Source of the DNA: Vibrio nitrifigilis | GTDB lineage: Bacteria > Pseudomonadota > Gammaproteobacteria > Enterobacterales > Vibrionaceae | Reading direction: 5' to 3' | NCBI RefSeq assembly: GCF_015686695.1 | Contig: NZ_JADPMR010000001.1 | Span: 2,294,001-2,358,000 of the forward strand | Length of the DNA: 64,000 nucleotides | Part shown: piece by piece, positions 36,812 to 46,568 of the stretch | Position numbering within the stretch: position 1 is the stretch's first letter | Layout: each line of letters starts with the position of its first letter | The notes under the pieces: generated by a model | Database searches by the model: none | Told to the model about the DNA's origin: nothing | The model's input: the letters and a program-made list of their open reading frames with translations, nothing else | Translations under genes and position numbers: made by a program

Positions 36812-36939
36812 TCTTCTCTCTATGCCAATAATGGCACGATAGCCAAAGCCCAATTACACACAAAAAGTAGGTGGTTGGTTAAATGCAAGGAAGCCCTCGT
36901 AGGGCATATCGTCAACATTTTCGAGAAGAAGATAGAGCA

Positions 36940-38199
36940 ATGACACAAAACGATATACTCAACATGACATACCCCAGTTTGGATATTGCACGAGCAGAAA
37001 TGAAAAAGATGCTCAATGAACGTCAACCAAACTATTCATTACCTCGTCCGATGTACAATGACCCCCTACTATTTAAAGTTGATATAGAAGAGATATTTCA
37101 AAAGGAGTGGTTATTTGTCGGAATGACCAGTGAAATCCCAAGTAAGGGCGATTATTTTACGGTTGAAATCGCGCAAAATCCTGTGCTTGTCGTACGTGCT
37201 GCCGACGGTTCGGTCAATGCGTTTCACAATACTTGTCGTCACCGCGGTTCACGTATCTGTCTAGAACACAGAGGTAAAGTAGCGAACTTAGTCTGCCCTT
37301 ATCACCAATGGACTTACGACACCAAAGGCAATCTGCTGTTTGCTGGAACTGAAATGGGGGACGAGTTTGATATGCAAAAACATAAACTCAACCAAGTTCA
37401 CTGCAAAACAGCGGGCGGATTTATCTTTATCTGCCTAGGTGACGAACCTCCAACCTCTGATTTCGACGAGTTTCTCGCTACCTTAGAAGAATATATGGAA
37501 CCTTATGATGTCGAGAACACCAAACTCGCCGTCGAATCTAACATGTATGAACAAGCGAACTGGAAACTGGTCATTGAAAACAACCGTGAGTGTTATCACT
37601 GTAGCGGCAGTCACCCAGAGCTTTTAAATACATTGCTTGAATGGGATGACACTACCGATCCGCGAGCGACACCAGAGTTTCTAAACTATTGTGAACGCCT
37701 CTCATCTGAATGGGATGCCGAAGGTATTTTGCACCAACACCAAAGTTTTGGTCAACGAAACCGCCTCGTGCGTATGCCACTGAAAGAAGGCACTTCGGTC
37801 ATGACGATTGATGGTTCACTTGGCTGTCAAAAAATGCTGGGACGCATTCAAAATTCCAATTTAGGTTCACTACGTATCTTGCATTTACCAAACTCTTGGA
37901 ACCATATGCAAAGCGACCACTTTATCGTATTTCGAGTGCTGCCAATTTCAGCGCAAGAAACGTTAGTTACCACCAAATGGTTTGTACATAAAGATGCCAT
38001 TGAAGGCGTTGATTACGACCCTGAAAACTTGCGCCGTGTGTGGGATGCAACCAACGATCAAGACCGTAAACTTGGTGAAGATAATCAACGCGGGATCAAC
38101 TCTCTCAGTTATCAACCGGGGCCTTACTCGCAAACTTATGAGTTTGGGGTCATTGATTTCATTAATTGGTATTGCGATCGCGTGGAAGAAAAAATCTAG
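36940..38199 (+). CDS. gbcA: Glycine betaine monooxygenase, Rieske oxygenase subunit
   Basis: The 419-residue protein has a Rieske 2Fe-2S domain with ligands C99, H101, C119, H122 (CRH...CPYH) and a catalytic domain with the mononuclear-iron motif ENNRECYHCSGSHPELL. It demethylates glycine betaine to dimethylglycine, releasing formaldehyde, with electrons from GbcB. The start at 36940 is chosen because GAGAAGAAG lies before it and the upstream codons look unlike the family; the frame opens at 36883. A terminator follows at 38228. Confidence 0.93.
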   Translation: MTQNDILNMTYPSLDIARAEMKKMLNERQPNYSLPRPMYNDPLLFKVDIEEIFQKEWLFVGMTSEIPSKGDYFTVEIAQNPVLVVRAADGSVNAFHNTCRHRGSRICLEHRGKVANLVCPYHQWTYDTKGNLLFAGTEMGDEFDMQKHKLNQVHCKTAGGFIFICLGDEPPTSDFDEFLATLEEYMEPYDVENTKLAVESNMYEQANWKLVIENNRECYHCSGSHPELLNTLLEWDDTTDPRATPEFLNYCERLSSEWDAEGILHQHQSFGQRNRLVRMPLKEGTSVMTIDGSLGCQKMLGRIQNSNLGSLRILHLPNSWNHMQSDHFIVFRVLPISAQETLVTTKWFVHKDAIEGVDYDPENLRRVWDATNDQDRKLGEDNQRGINSLSYQPGPYSQTYEFGVIDFINWYCDRVEEKI

Positions 38200-38227
38200 T
38201 GACCTCACTGAGCGCTCACCCTTTCTA

Positions 38228-38252
38228 GCCTCATCAAGCATGAGGCTTTTTT
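38228..38252 (+). terminator. Terminator of gbcA
   Basis: GCCTCAT (38228-38234) pairs with ATGAGGC (38240-38246) across a five-base loop and is followed by TTTTTT. It lies 29 bases after the stop. Confidence 0.9.
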
Positions 38253-38326
38253 GTTGCTCGGCAATCGTATCAAGGATAACGGTTAATAAGTTGAATCCAT
38301 TACTCGCGTTACTTAAAAGGCTCCAT

Positions 38327-38354
38327 AAAAAAGCGATCTCGGTGAGGAGATCGC
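38327..38354 (-). terminator. Terminator of the 79-residue gene
   Basis: On the reverse strand GCGATCTC pairs with GAGATCGC (38333-38340 and 38347-38354) and is followed by a T-run (38327-38332). It lies 35 bases after the stop of the small gene at 38389. Confidence 0.85.
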
Positions 38355-38388
38355 AATCTTAAATAGCGTGTTTCAGAGCATATAATCG

Positions 38389-38628
38389 TTACGCTGCGAG
38401 TTTTTTACTCAACGTCCAAGCGATAACTTCTTCCACCTCTGGAAGTAAAATACCATCAGATTCAAATGCATACACAGCATCCCATAGCGGCGCGTTATCA
38501 GCATTATCTTTTAGCCAGAGTTCAATACTGCTTTTCACTTTCTCCGGCTCGTTGGAAGAACATTGAATACCTAGGTCGGAAATAGTGTTCACAAAATCAA
38601 CCATATCCACTAAATCAGCATGCATCAT
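38389..38628 (-). CDS. Small acidic protein of unknown function (79 aa) in the betaine island
   Basis: The 79-residue protein (MMHADLVDMVDFVNTISDLG at its start) looks all-helical, acidic and soluble, with LKDNADNAPLWDAVYAFESDG in the middle. A very good ribosome site, AAAGGAGAAAGAGTC, stands before the ATG, and a dedicated terminator follows, so it is probably a real gene. I do not recognise its family. It starts 71 bases after the end of the betaine carrier gene and reads in the same direction. Confidence 0.7.
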   Translation of the reverse strand: MMHADLVDMVDFVNTISDLGIQCSSNEPEKVKSSIELWLKDNADNAPLWDAVYAFESDGILLPEVEEVIAWTLSKKLAA

Positions 38629-38699
38629 GACTCTTTCTCCTTTGAAGGGGGCAACTTATCCCTCTTGCCATTTTCGAAATCGTTTCTTCGCTGGTGTAT

Positions 38700-40301
38700 T
38701 TATCTATATAAATGTTTTTCTGAAATCAACCCTTTATATAAGCTCCAACACATTAAGATCAGAACCAGAGTAAAGGGTAAACCAGTAGCAATAGCTCCAG
38801 CTTGAAGTGCCGTTAAAGCTTCAGAGCCACCACCAAATAGTAAAGCTGCAGCAATAACCCCTTCCATTACCGCCCAAAATACCCGTTGAACAACGGGAAC
38901 GTCTTCCTTACCCCCAGCGGTAATGCTATCAATCACTAAGGATCCTGAATCTGATGATGTCACGAAAAACAGCAGTACTAAGACGATGCCGATAACAGAG
39001 AGCAGTGACGTCATGGGTAACTGGTCGAACATTTGGAACATAGAGAGCGATACATCACTAATACCGTTGGCCAACTCACCAATTCCTGAGGTGGCCTGGT
39101 CCAATGCGGTTCCGCCCATAATGCTTAACCAAATCATGGTCACCAAGGTAGGAACCAATAGCACTGCGGTAATAAACTCTCTTACCGTGCGACCTTTTGA
39201 CACACGAGCGATAAACATGCCAACGAAAGGAGACCAAGAGACCCACCAAGCCCAATAAAAGACCGTCCAGCCATGATAAAACGTCGCGTCATCGCGCCCC
39301 ATCCAATCAGAAAGCGGGACAAAGTTTTCCGCATAACCGACGGCGATATTGGCAAACGTATGCACAATACTCAACGTAGGACCGACCACAACTAAAATGG
39401 CCAACAGTGCTGCTGCAATAAACATATTGGTATTACTGAGCAGTTTTACCCCGCCATCCAATCCACGGACTACTGACACAACCGCAATGCTGGTCACCAC
39501 AATGATGAAACCAATCTGTGTTGTGAGACCACTAGAAATGCCAAATAGATGGCTTAACCCACCAGCCGCCTGCTGAGCACCAAAGCCTAATGAGGTCGCT
39601 AAACCAAAGATAGTCGCCAATACCGATAAAATGTCGATGAAATTACCAATAAACCCCCAGCAGCGTTCGCCAAAAATGGGAAAAAAAGCAGATCGAATGG
39701 TGAGCGGCAGTTTTTTGTTGTACGAAAAGAAAGCCAGAGCTAACCCGACAACCGCGTAAATTGCCCATGGGTGAAGCCCCCAATGGTACATAGTTGCACT
39801 CAACGCCACTTGCTGCGCTTCTACGCTACGCGCTGGTACATTAAGCGGAGTGCCATACCAATCGGTATAATAGGCAACAGGTTCTGCGACACTCCAAAAC
39901 ATCAAACCGATCCCCATCCCGGCAGCAAACAGCATACAAAACCAAGATAAGTAAGAAAAATCAGGTACAGCTGATACACCACCTAAACGAATTTTACCTA
40001 CCGGGGAGACCAGCAGGAACACACAAAAGACGATAAAAATATTGCAGCCAACCATGAAAAACCAATCGAAATTATCAATCGACCAAGTTCTGGCTAGCAT
40101 TAATGTATCTTTTGCTTGCTCGGGAAAATTTAAGGTCAAAATAACAAAGAGCAAAATTAACCCTGCGCTAATGCCAAATACCGGATTATGGATATCCATC
40201 CCCATAAACTTGACGTTATCCTGCCCCGTACAATAATCCGTATCATAATTAACTGCAGATGCAGGTCTAAATTTCTGTGGACTGCTTACTATGCTTTTCA
40301 T
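38700..40301 (-). CDS. BCCT-family betaine/choline transporter
   Basis: The 533-residue inner-membrane protein has about twelve hydrophobic segments and the BCCT signatures: GIGLMFWSVAEPVAYY (glycine-rich helix) and the tryptophan-rich FYWAWWVSWSPFVGMFIARVSKGRTVREF. The start at 40301 is preferred to 40313 because GAGGGAAC is just before it. It takes up betaine or related trimethylammonium compounds by sodium or proton symport, feeding the pathway encoded around it. Exact specificity is inferred from context. Confidence 0.92.
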   Translation of the reverse strand: MKSIVSSPQKFRPASAVNYDTDYCTGQDNVKFMGMDIHNPVFGISAGLILLFVILTLNFPEQAKDTLMLARTWSIDNFDWFFMVGCNIFIVFCVFLLVSPVGKIRLGGVSAVPDFSYLSWFCMLFAAGMGIGLMFWSVAEPVAYYTDWYGTPLNVPARSVEAQQVALSATMYHWGLHPWAIYAVVGLALAFFSYNKKLPLTIRSAFFPIFGERCWGFIGNFIDILSVLATIFGLATSLGFGAQQAAGGLSHLFGISSGLTTQIGFIIVVTSIAVVSVVRGLDGGVKLLSNTNMFIAAALLAILVVVGPTLSIVHTFANIAVGYAENFVPLSDWMGRDDATFYHGWTVFYWAWWVSWSPFVGMFIARVSKGRTVREFITAVLLVPTLVTMIWLSIMGGTALDQATSGIGELANGISDVSLSMFQMFDQLPMTSLLSVIGIVLVLLFFVTSSDSGSLVIDSITAGGKEDVPVVQRVFWAVMEGVIAAALLFGGGSEALTALQAGAIATGLPFTLVLILMCWSLYKGLISEKHLYR

Positions 40302-40403
40302 ACGTTCCCTCATTTATAAACGCATAATGGTTTTGCGTGACATATCGACGGTAACAGAACATCCTTCTCTGACTCGTTTATACGATATGGTTTGGTGGTA
40401 TTT

Positions 40404-41195
40404 TTAATGCACAACGCCTTCTTCCAGTAATAAATCAAAGACTGCCTGCGCCATTTCAGCAACAGGCTGTTCTTGTAAGACTTTCCCACCGGAAGATTCG
40501 CTTTTCGCTGTTGCCGCTTTAAAACGGTCAGCGGCACTTTTTGCCTTCACGACTTTGAGCCGTTTTGCTTTGGCCTTGGCAGGACTCTCCTCCCAATTCA
40601 TTTTTTCCGAATCAACGCTCTGCTCTTCCATCGTCTGGCGAACAATTTGGCATTGACGTGCCCGTCCATAGGCGCTTTGCCTTGGTTCTTGTGCGGCGAG
40701 ATCAACACTCGCGACAAAAGGTAACGACACACTTAAGGCTCGTCTTTGACCACGAGGCAATGCCTGCAATACACGTGCTTTGCCATTTTCTACGGAAAGT
40801 ATTTCTGCAATCCCCATCACGATGGGACATTGCAGCTGATAGGCGAGAAAGAAAGGCAGCATGCCAGACGACTCACCAAGTTCAGCGCGCATTCCCGTGA
40901 GCACAATATCGGGCATGTTGTCGCAAAAATAGCTCGCAAGAGTGGTTATGGCGTCTTGCTGTTCATCTTGTTCAAGCACTTTCAGTGTCGATAACCCCAT
41001 GCCGCTGTAATAATCCAGTGCCGGATTTTGAGGGTTACCCGCATGAACCACTTCAACCGCGGTATTTTTTAGGTTAAGCGCCAATTCGACCGCTCTTGCG
41101 TCTGTCATTGAACGACGCGCTCGCCCTGTTTCTGGGTGAGCCCCGATTGAAACTAGCGTACTCACCTTGAGCGTTTCTGTTTGATTACGCAGCAT
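40404..41195 (-). CDS. etfB: Electron transfer flavoprotein beta subunit of the dimethylglycine pathway
   Basis: The 263-residue protein has the ETF-beta layout, with MTDARAVELALNL and MGIAEILSV-type segments and an adenine-nucleotide site region PRGQRRALSVSLPFVASVD. The C-terminal 60 residues are lysine- and alanine-rich and longer than usual. It overlaps etfA by 11 bases. The order dgcA-dgcB-etfA-etfB is that of Pseudomonas betaine clusters, so it probably serves the DgcAB demethylase rather than fatty-acid oxidation. Confidence 0.88.
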   Translation of the reverse strand: MLRNQTETLKVSTLVSIGAHPETGRARRSMTDARAVELALNLKNTAVEVVHAGNPQNPALDYYSGMGLSTLKVLEQDEQQDAITTLASYFCDNMPDIVLTGMRAELGESSGMLPFFLAYQLQCPIVMGIAEILSVENGKARVLQALPRGQRRALSVSLPFVASVDLAAQEPRQSAYGRARQCQIVRQTMEEQSVDSEKMNWEESPAKAKAKRLKVVKAKSAADRFKAATAKSESSGGKVLQEQPVAEMAQAVFDLLLEEGVVH

Positions 41196-42423
41196 TCTTT
41201 AGCTCCTCTGCCTGATACTTTTGCATTAGCTCCACTAACGCTTGCAAAAACTCGTCGCTGTCAGCAATAACACTTAAATCGGCACGTTTAACCATGTCAC
41301 AACCCGCATCGGTATTTATCGCAATCACTTTGTCACAAGCACCAATCCCTTGCAGATGCTGAATCGCACCAGAAATACCCACAGCAATATAAACGCGAGC
41401 GGTCACCCAACTACCCGTTGCTCCGACCTGCCGTTGCCTTGGCATAAAGCCATCATCGACGGCAACGCGGCTCGCGCCTTCAGTGGCACCAAGCACCTCT
41501 GCCGCGCTATGGAACCTATCCCAATTGTGAATACCACTACCTGCAGATAGAATAAATTCCGCTTCAGTTAATGGCACCGCCTGAGGATCAACAGCAACAT
41601 TGCCTAGATCTTGAATCACGGGTTCAACATAACATTCAATAGAGAATTCAACGGGCAACGCTTGATGGCGAGTTTCATCAATCGGTAACGCGCACTCTTG
41701 AGCAAGAAGCAGGATTCTTGGCGTCTCGCGTTTGATGTCATTCCGGCCGCCAGCAGCGCGGCATACCGTCTGGTTAACATCCACGGTCCAAGCTTGAGTC
41801 GCAGGACGTTCATCGATCAACGCCGATAACCGAGCACCGAGCTCAAATCCACCTTGAATACTGTCAGGAAACAGCCAGTGTTTAGGCCTATAGGCCTGTT
41901 CAACACTGGCTAATACCTGAGCCTTTACTTCTGGACAGTACTGTTCAAATAGCTCACCTTGAACAGCAATGAGTCGATCTACCCCCGCCAAATCAAGGTG
42001 TTCTTCTTTGTGTAAACCGAAGATCACGGCCATGACAGCCCCCTGCCCTTCGCTTTGCTGTACCAATTGATGCGCTTGACCTAACACATCTTTATCGTGA
42101 CTGGTGAGTCGCCCACCCACCATATCGGGCACCACCACCACGTAAAAATCGGGCGCCTCAACTTTATGTAACGGTAAAACCGTCTCACTCTGTTCAGATG
42201 GACGTAAACGATGTACTGAATGATCCGCACTGTGATTAAGGCGATCAATACGTTTAATGCCATTTGGCCCTGTGTATCCGACTCGGTGAGGATAACGCCG
42301 CACCAAGCCAGAAGGTCCGTGCTCTTCAATGACGGGTGAACTGAACGTACTGTGCTCTGGGTGGAGCCGATTACGCATAATCCATTCTGCACGAGGGTCG
42401 CGTCGTAAAATAAATTCTTTCAT
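41185..42423 (-). CDS. etfA: Electron transfer flavoprotein alpha subunit of the dimethylglycine pathway
   Basis: The 412-residue protein carries the ETF-alpha FAD domain at its C-terminus: FILSAGSGIHNWDRFH, VDDGFMPRQRQVGATGSWV, then YIAVGISGAIQHLQGIGACDKVIAINTDAGCDM. The N-terminal 70 or so residues are an extension found in betaine-cluster versions. With EtfB it accepts electrons from dimethylglycine demethylation and passes them to the respiratory chain, possibly through the membrane-bound Fe-S protein DgcB. It lies nine bases after dgcB. Confidence 0.9.
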   Translation of the reverse strand: MKEFILRRDPRAEWIMRNRLHPEHSTFSSPVIEEHGPSGLVRRYPHRVGYTGPNGIKRIDRLNHSADHSVHRLRPSEQSETVLPLHKVEAPDFYVVVVPDMVGGRLTSHDKDVLGQAHQLVQQSEGQGAVMAVIFGLHKEEHLDLAGVDRLIAVQGELFEQYCPEVKAQVLASVEQAYRPKHWLFPDSIQGGFELGARLSALIDERPATQAWTVDVNQTVCRAAGGRNDIKRETPRILLLAQECALPIDETRHQALPVEFSIECYVEPVIQDLGNVAVDPQAVPLTEAEFILSAGSGIHNWDRFHSAAEVLGATEGASRVAVDDGFMPRQRQVGATGSWVTARVYIAVGISGAIQHLQGIGACDKVIAINTDAGCDMVKRADLSVIADSDEFLQALVELMQKYQAEELKNAA

Positions 42424-42432
42424 TGTTATCTC

Positions 42433-44400
42433 CTACGACAATTGAGACTCAACAGCAGGTGTCCATACTTCTACTGCTGGGATTAACGGTTCTTTCTCAA
42501 GCAAAACATCAGCGACCAGTTCGGCAATGTCTTTCACCTCTGGGCGCGGCTCTACCACGCCTTCCAACATGGCGGTACATTGCTGACACCCGACCGCAAC
42601 AAGTTCAGCGCCTGTGTCACGAATATCATCCATACGCATATCGGCAATGCAGCTCTCACCAGGGATATCAGTGATCGGAGCACCACCACCGCCACCGCAA
42701 CAGCGCGAGCGAAATCCTGAGCGTTCCATCTCTTTGTAGGTCATACCCAGTTGTTTGATAAGGGTACGCGGTGAATCATATTCCCCGTTATAACGCCCCA
42801 AATAACAAGGATCGTGATAGGTGATAGTGCCAGCGATATCGAGTTTGCCCAGCTCAATTAAGCCTTGTTCTGCAAGACGATTAATAAAAGTGGTGTGATG
42901 CCAGACTTGGTAATTTGGCTTCTCATCATCAGGATAAAAATCAGGGTATTCATTTTTTAAGCAGTGGAAGGCGTGCGGATCTGTGGTGACAATGCAATCA
43001 AAATCATACTTCATGAGGGTTTGTATATTGCGTTTAGCAATACGTTGGAACGTTGCATCATCACCTAAACGGCGCGCCACATCGCCGCTATCCAATTCTT
43101 CATTACCGAGAATAGCGACGTTGATTTTGGCGGCTTTTAAAATTTTGACGAAGGCTTTCAAAATACGCTGACTGCGCATATCAAATGCCCCATCGGAAAC
43201 CCAAAACAGCACATCAGCACGCTTGACGTCTGACATCAGATCCAAGTTTTGATCCGCGGCCCAGTTAACTCGTTTATTGGGCGTATGACCATTCGGGTTG
43301 TCGGTAAAAATAATATTTTCAATAACATCAACCGCTTTACTCGGTGTTGCCCCTTTCTCTAGAGTGAGGAAACGGCGCATATCGACTACCGCATCCACAT
43401 GTTCAATCATCATCGGACACTCTTCAACACAAGCTCGGCATGTTGTGCATGACCATAAGGTTTCAGCATTCAGCACACCATCGACGATAGGACGATGAGC
43501 ATTCCCTTGTGCGTGGCCCACGTCTTTGCCGGGATACGGACTACCTGCGTAATGTTTGTCTGTCGTTCCTGCTAACCCCACCACCATATCTTGCACAAGC
43601 TTCTTCGGGTTAAGTGGCTGGCCAGCAGCAAAGGCTGGACATACGGCTTCACAGCGACCACATTGTACGCATGCATCAAAACCCAACAGTTGGTTCCATT
43701 TGAAATCGGCTGGGTTTTCAACACCTAACTTATTATCTTCAAGATTAAGTGGTTTTAACCCCGTCGAACGCCCTCCGCCGAAACGTTCTGGGCGGCGGTG
43801 AAACGCCAAATGAAGTGCCCCGGCAAAAGCGTGTTTCATCGGTCCACCCCATCCCATGCCCAATAGCATTTCGCCGACACCCCATACTATCGCAGCCAGT
43901 AACACCACAGCAGCCAACACATTAAATGCATCACCCGAAATCACACCAGAGGCTGGCAGGGTGACCATGAAAAAGCTTAACGAAAACGTCAGCAAGCTTT
44001 TGGGTAATCGCATCCACGGGCCTTTGGATAATCGACTCGGCGGATTGATACGACGGCGAGCAACGAAAACGGCGCCAGTAAACATCATCGCCAATGACGC
44101 CAATAACACCCATGACAATACATGTGGCGCTAAGCCAAAGCCATGTACCGCAATGATCAGCACCATGGATAATACAAAGCCCCCAGCAGTGGCCACGTGC
44201 GTGTGGGACATCACCTTATCGCGATCAACCACGTGATGAAGATCCACCAAATAACGACGTGGCATCGCCGCTAAGCCAGCGAATATCGCAACCTTTTCTG
44301 TTTGCCCTTGACGCCACAAATTAATGCGGCGCAGCATACCTATGACCGTAAGACACCCTACGGCCAATAACAAATAGGGAAGTACCGACTCTAGGAACAT
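42433..44400 (-). CDS. dgcB: Dimethylglycine demethylation Fe-S protein, membrane-bound
   Basis: The 655-residue protein begins with about five membrane helices (to about 185), then a ferredoxin domain with two 4Fe-4S motifs (CVQCGRCEAVCPAF and CTTCRACVEECPMM), and two cysteine-rich CCG domains (YHDPCYLGRYN with RCCGGGGGAP, and VGCQQCTAML). It resembles HdrD/GlpC-type electron carriers and is the DgcB component of dimethylglycine demethylase. It is nine bases from dgcA and from etfA on either side. Confidence 0.92.
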   Translation of the reverse strand: MFLESVLPYLLLAVGCLTVIGMLRRINLWRQGQTEKVAIFAGLAAMPRRYLVDLHHVVDRDKVMSHTHVATAGGFVLSMVLIIAVHGFGLAPHVLSWVLLASLAMMFTGAVFVARRRINPPSRLSKGPWMRLPKSLLTFSLSFFMVTLPASGVISGDAFNVLAAVVLLAAIVWGVGEMLLGMGWGGPMKHAFAGALHLAFHRRPERFGGGRSTGLKPLNLEDNKLGVENPADFKWNQLLGFDACVQCGRCEAVCPAFAAGQPLNPKKLVQDMVVGLAGTTDKHYAGSPYPGKDVGHAQGNAHRPIVDGVLNAETLWSCTTCRACVEECPMMIEHVDAVVDMRRFLTLEKGATPSKAVDVIENIIFTDNPNGHTPNKRVNWAADQNLDLMSDVKRADVLFWVSDGAFDMRSQRILKAFVKILKAAKINVAILGNEELDSGDVARRLGDDATFQRIAKRNIQTLMKYDFDCIVTTDPHAFHCLKNEYPDFYPDDEKPNYQVWHHTTFINRLAEQGLIELGKLDIAGTITYHDPCYLGRYNGEYDSPRTLIKQLGMTYKEMERSGFRSRCCGGGGGAPITDIPGESCIADMRMDDIRDTGAELVAVGCQQCTAMLEGVVEPRPEVKDIAELVADVLLEKEPLIPAVEVWTPAVESQLS

Positions 44401-44409
44401 ACGATCACC

Positions 44410-46473
44410 TTACAAGTCTTTGCACAAACGCAATGCATCGTATATCGCCGCATGTGTATTGCGCTGAGAAACACAGTCACCAAGGCGCCATAAAATCATG
44501 CCGTCTTGAGCTTCGTTTAATACCGGTTGGGCTTTGGCAGCAAACAAGGTTTCATTATCAACCTGACCGCGGTTTACCGACTCTGCTTTGAGTTCGTAAT
44601 ACAAGGCTTCATTTGGACGAGTGCCATTCTCTACCACGATTTGGTCCACCACGCGCTCTTCCTTGCGTCCGGTGTATTCATTTTCTAATACCGCAATGAG
44701 GTTTTCGCCCTCACGATAGACTTTGATTAACGCGAGATCAGACGTCATGATGACCTCTTTTTCATAGAGGCTGCGATAATAAGTTGGGAAGGTCGTCCCC
44801 CCAATGCCAACACCTGGTTTTATATCGTCAGTTACCAGTTCCACTTTGGCACCTTTCGACAAGAGATAGTCAGCCGCAGACATACCGGAAAACTCACAAA
44901 TAGTGTCGAAAATCAGCACGTTTTTTCCCGGCTCAACCGTGCCTTTTAAGATGTCCCACGACGAGACCACCAACCCTTCTGCGGCACCCCATTCTGGATT
45001 TTGTTCAAGAAACGGCGTGCCACCGGTTGCTAAAATGCACACGTCTGGTTGCAGCTCGCGAATCATATCGGCACTGGCCGCAGTATCGAGCAATACTTCA
45101 ACGCCAAGGCGATTGACTTCCATAGCTAACCAACGCGTAATACCCGCCATTTGATCTCGCTGCGGGGCTTTGGCCGCAATGGTAATTTGCCCCCCTAATT
45201 CGCTCGATTTTTCAAATAGCGTTACTTTGTGACCGCGTTCCGCTGCAACTCGCGCAGCTTCCAACCCACCGGGGCCGCCCCCGACAATCACTACGTTGCG
45301 AATAGGTCCTTTGGTCTTTTCTATGAGATGGGGCAACCCCATATACTCACGTGAGGTTGCTGCGTTTTGAATACACAGCACATCTAACCCCATGTATTGG
45401 CGGTCAATACAGTAGTTGGCCCCCACACATTGGCGAATCTGATCTGTCTGGCCTAGTTTGATCTTGGCGATAAGATGAGGGTCGGCAATATGGGCACGTG
45501 TCATTCCAACAAAATCGACATAACCTGCTTCGAGAATCCGTTTTGCCTGATTTGGGTCTTTGATATTTTGGGCGTGAATCACCGGAACAGAGACCACTTC
45601 TTTAATACCTGCGGCCAAATGTAAGAACGGCTCTGGTGGATAGCTCATGTTTGGAATCACATTCGCTAGCGTGTTGTGAGTGTCACAGCCAGATCCCACA
45701 ACACCAAAGTAATCGACCTGACCAGTTGCATCGTAATAGGCCGCTATTTGCTTCATATCATCATGGGTTAAGCCATCAGGATGAAATTCATCACCAGTGA
45801 TGCGCATCCCGACAACAAAATCCGGACCGACGGCTTCACGTACCGCCTTTAACACTTCCATCCCAAAGCGCATACGGTTTTCAAATGAACCACCCCATTC
45901 GTCGGTGCGTTTATTGACACGTGGCGACCAAAATTGGTCAATCATATGTTGGTGCACCGCAGAGAGTTCAACGCCGTCTAACCCGCCTTCTTTCGCGCGC
46001 ACGGCCGCCTTAGCAAAATCACCGATTACGCGCCAGATTTCTTCGACTTCGATGGTTTTACATGTCGCACGATGCACGGGTTCACGAATTCCCGATGGTG
46101 ACATCAAGTTCGGCCAGTTTTCTCCATCCCAGCGTGAGCGTCGCCCCATATGCGAAATCTGAATCATGATCTTGCCACCATGCTTATGGACAGCATCGGC
46201 TAAGTTTTGGAAATGGGGAATGATTCTATCGGTGGAAAGATTCACCGAGCTCCACCAACTTTGCGGGCTATCAATAGAGACCACACTCGAACCGCCACAA
46301 ATACATAAGCCACAGCCACCCTTGGCTTTTTCTTCGTAGTATTTGACATAACGTTCGGTCGTCATCCCCCCATCAGTCGCGTACACCTCGGCGTGTGCAG
46401 TACTGACAATACGGTTACGAATGGTGGTGTTATTAATCTTTAATGGTTGGAACAGAATATCGAACTGGGACAT
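44410..46473 (-). CDS. dgcA: Dimethylglycine demethylase flavoprotein
   Basis: The 687-residue enzyme has an N-terminal FMN-binding old-yellow-enzyme barrel (about 1-370; FDILFQPLKINNTTIRNRIV, ISHMGRR, ELSAVHQHMIDQF), a CVGANYCIDRQYMG...CIQNAATSRE iron-sulfur region, and a C-terminal FAD/NAD(P) domain (VVIVGGGPGGLEAARVAAERG). This is the trimethylamine-dehydrogenase/dienoyl-CoA-reductase-like architecture used by DgcA to turn dimethylglycine into sarcosine. It works with DgcB and the adjacent ETF. Confidence 0.92.
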   Translation of the reverse strand: MSQFDILFQPLKINNTTIRNRIVSTAHAEVYATDGGMTTERYVKYYEEKAKGGCGLCICGGSSVVSIDSPQSWWSSVNLSTDRIIPHFQNLADAVHKHGGKIMIQISHMGRRSRWDGENWPNLMSPSGIREPVHRATCKTIEVEEIWRVIGDFAKAAVRAKEGGLDGVELSAVHQHMIDQFWSPRVNKRTDEWGGSFENRMRFGMEVLKAVREAVGPDFVVGMRITGDEFHPDGLTHDDMKQIAAYYDATGQVDYFGVVGSGCDTHNTLANVIPNMSYPPEPFLHLAAGIKEVVSVPVIHAQNIKDPNQAKRILEAGYVDFVGMTRAHIADPHLIAKIKLGQTDQIRQCVGANYCIDRQYMGLDVLCIQNAATSREYMGLPHLIEKTKGPIRNVVIVGGGPGGLEAARVAAERGHKVTLFEKSSELGGQITIAAKAPQRDQMAGITRWLAMEVNRLGVEVLLDTAASADMIRELQPDVCILATGGTPFLEQNPEWGAAEGLVVSSWDILKGTVEPGKNVLIFDTICEFSGMSAADYLLSKGAKVELVTDDIKPGVGIGGTTFPTYYRSLYEKEVIMTSDLALIKVYREGENLIAVLENEYTGRKEERVVDQIVVENGTRPNEALYYELKAESVNRGQVDNETLFAAKAQPVLNEAQDGMILWRLGDCVSQRNTHAAIYDALRLCKDL

Positions 46474-46489
46474 GCTTCACCTCTGCACT

Positions 46490-46518
46490 AGCCCTCGCTT
46501 TTATCAAAGCGCAGGGCT
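46490..46518. other. Stem-loop between the DUF5943 gene and dgcA
   Basis: AGCCCTCGCTTT (46490-46501) pairs with AAAGCG-C-AGGGCT (46506-46518), one base bulged, around a four-base loop, in the 95-base gap. No T-run follows on the reverse strand. It may protect or split the polycistronic message. Confidence 0.6.
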
Positions 46519-46568
46519 GTCTTCCTTGACAATGCTGACTTTTCTAATCGTTATAAGCGCTGTTTTTA

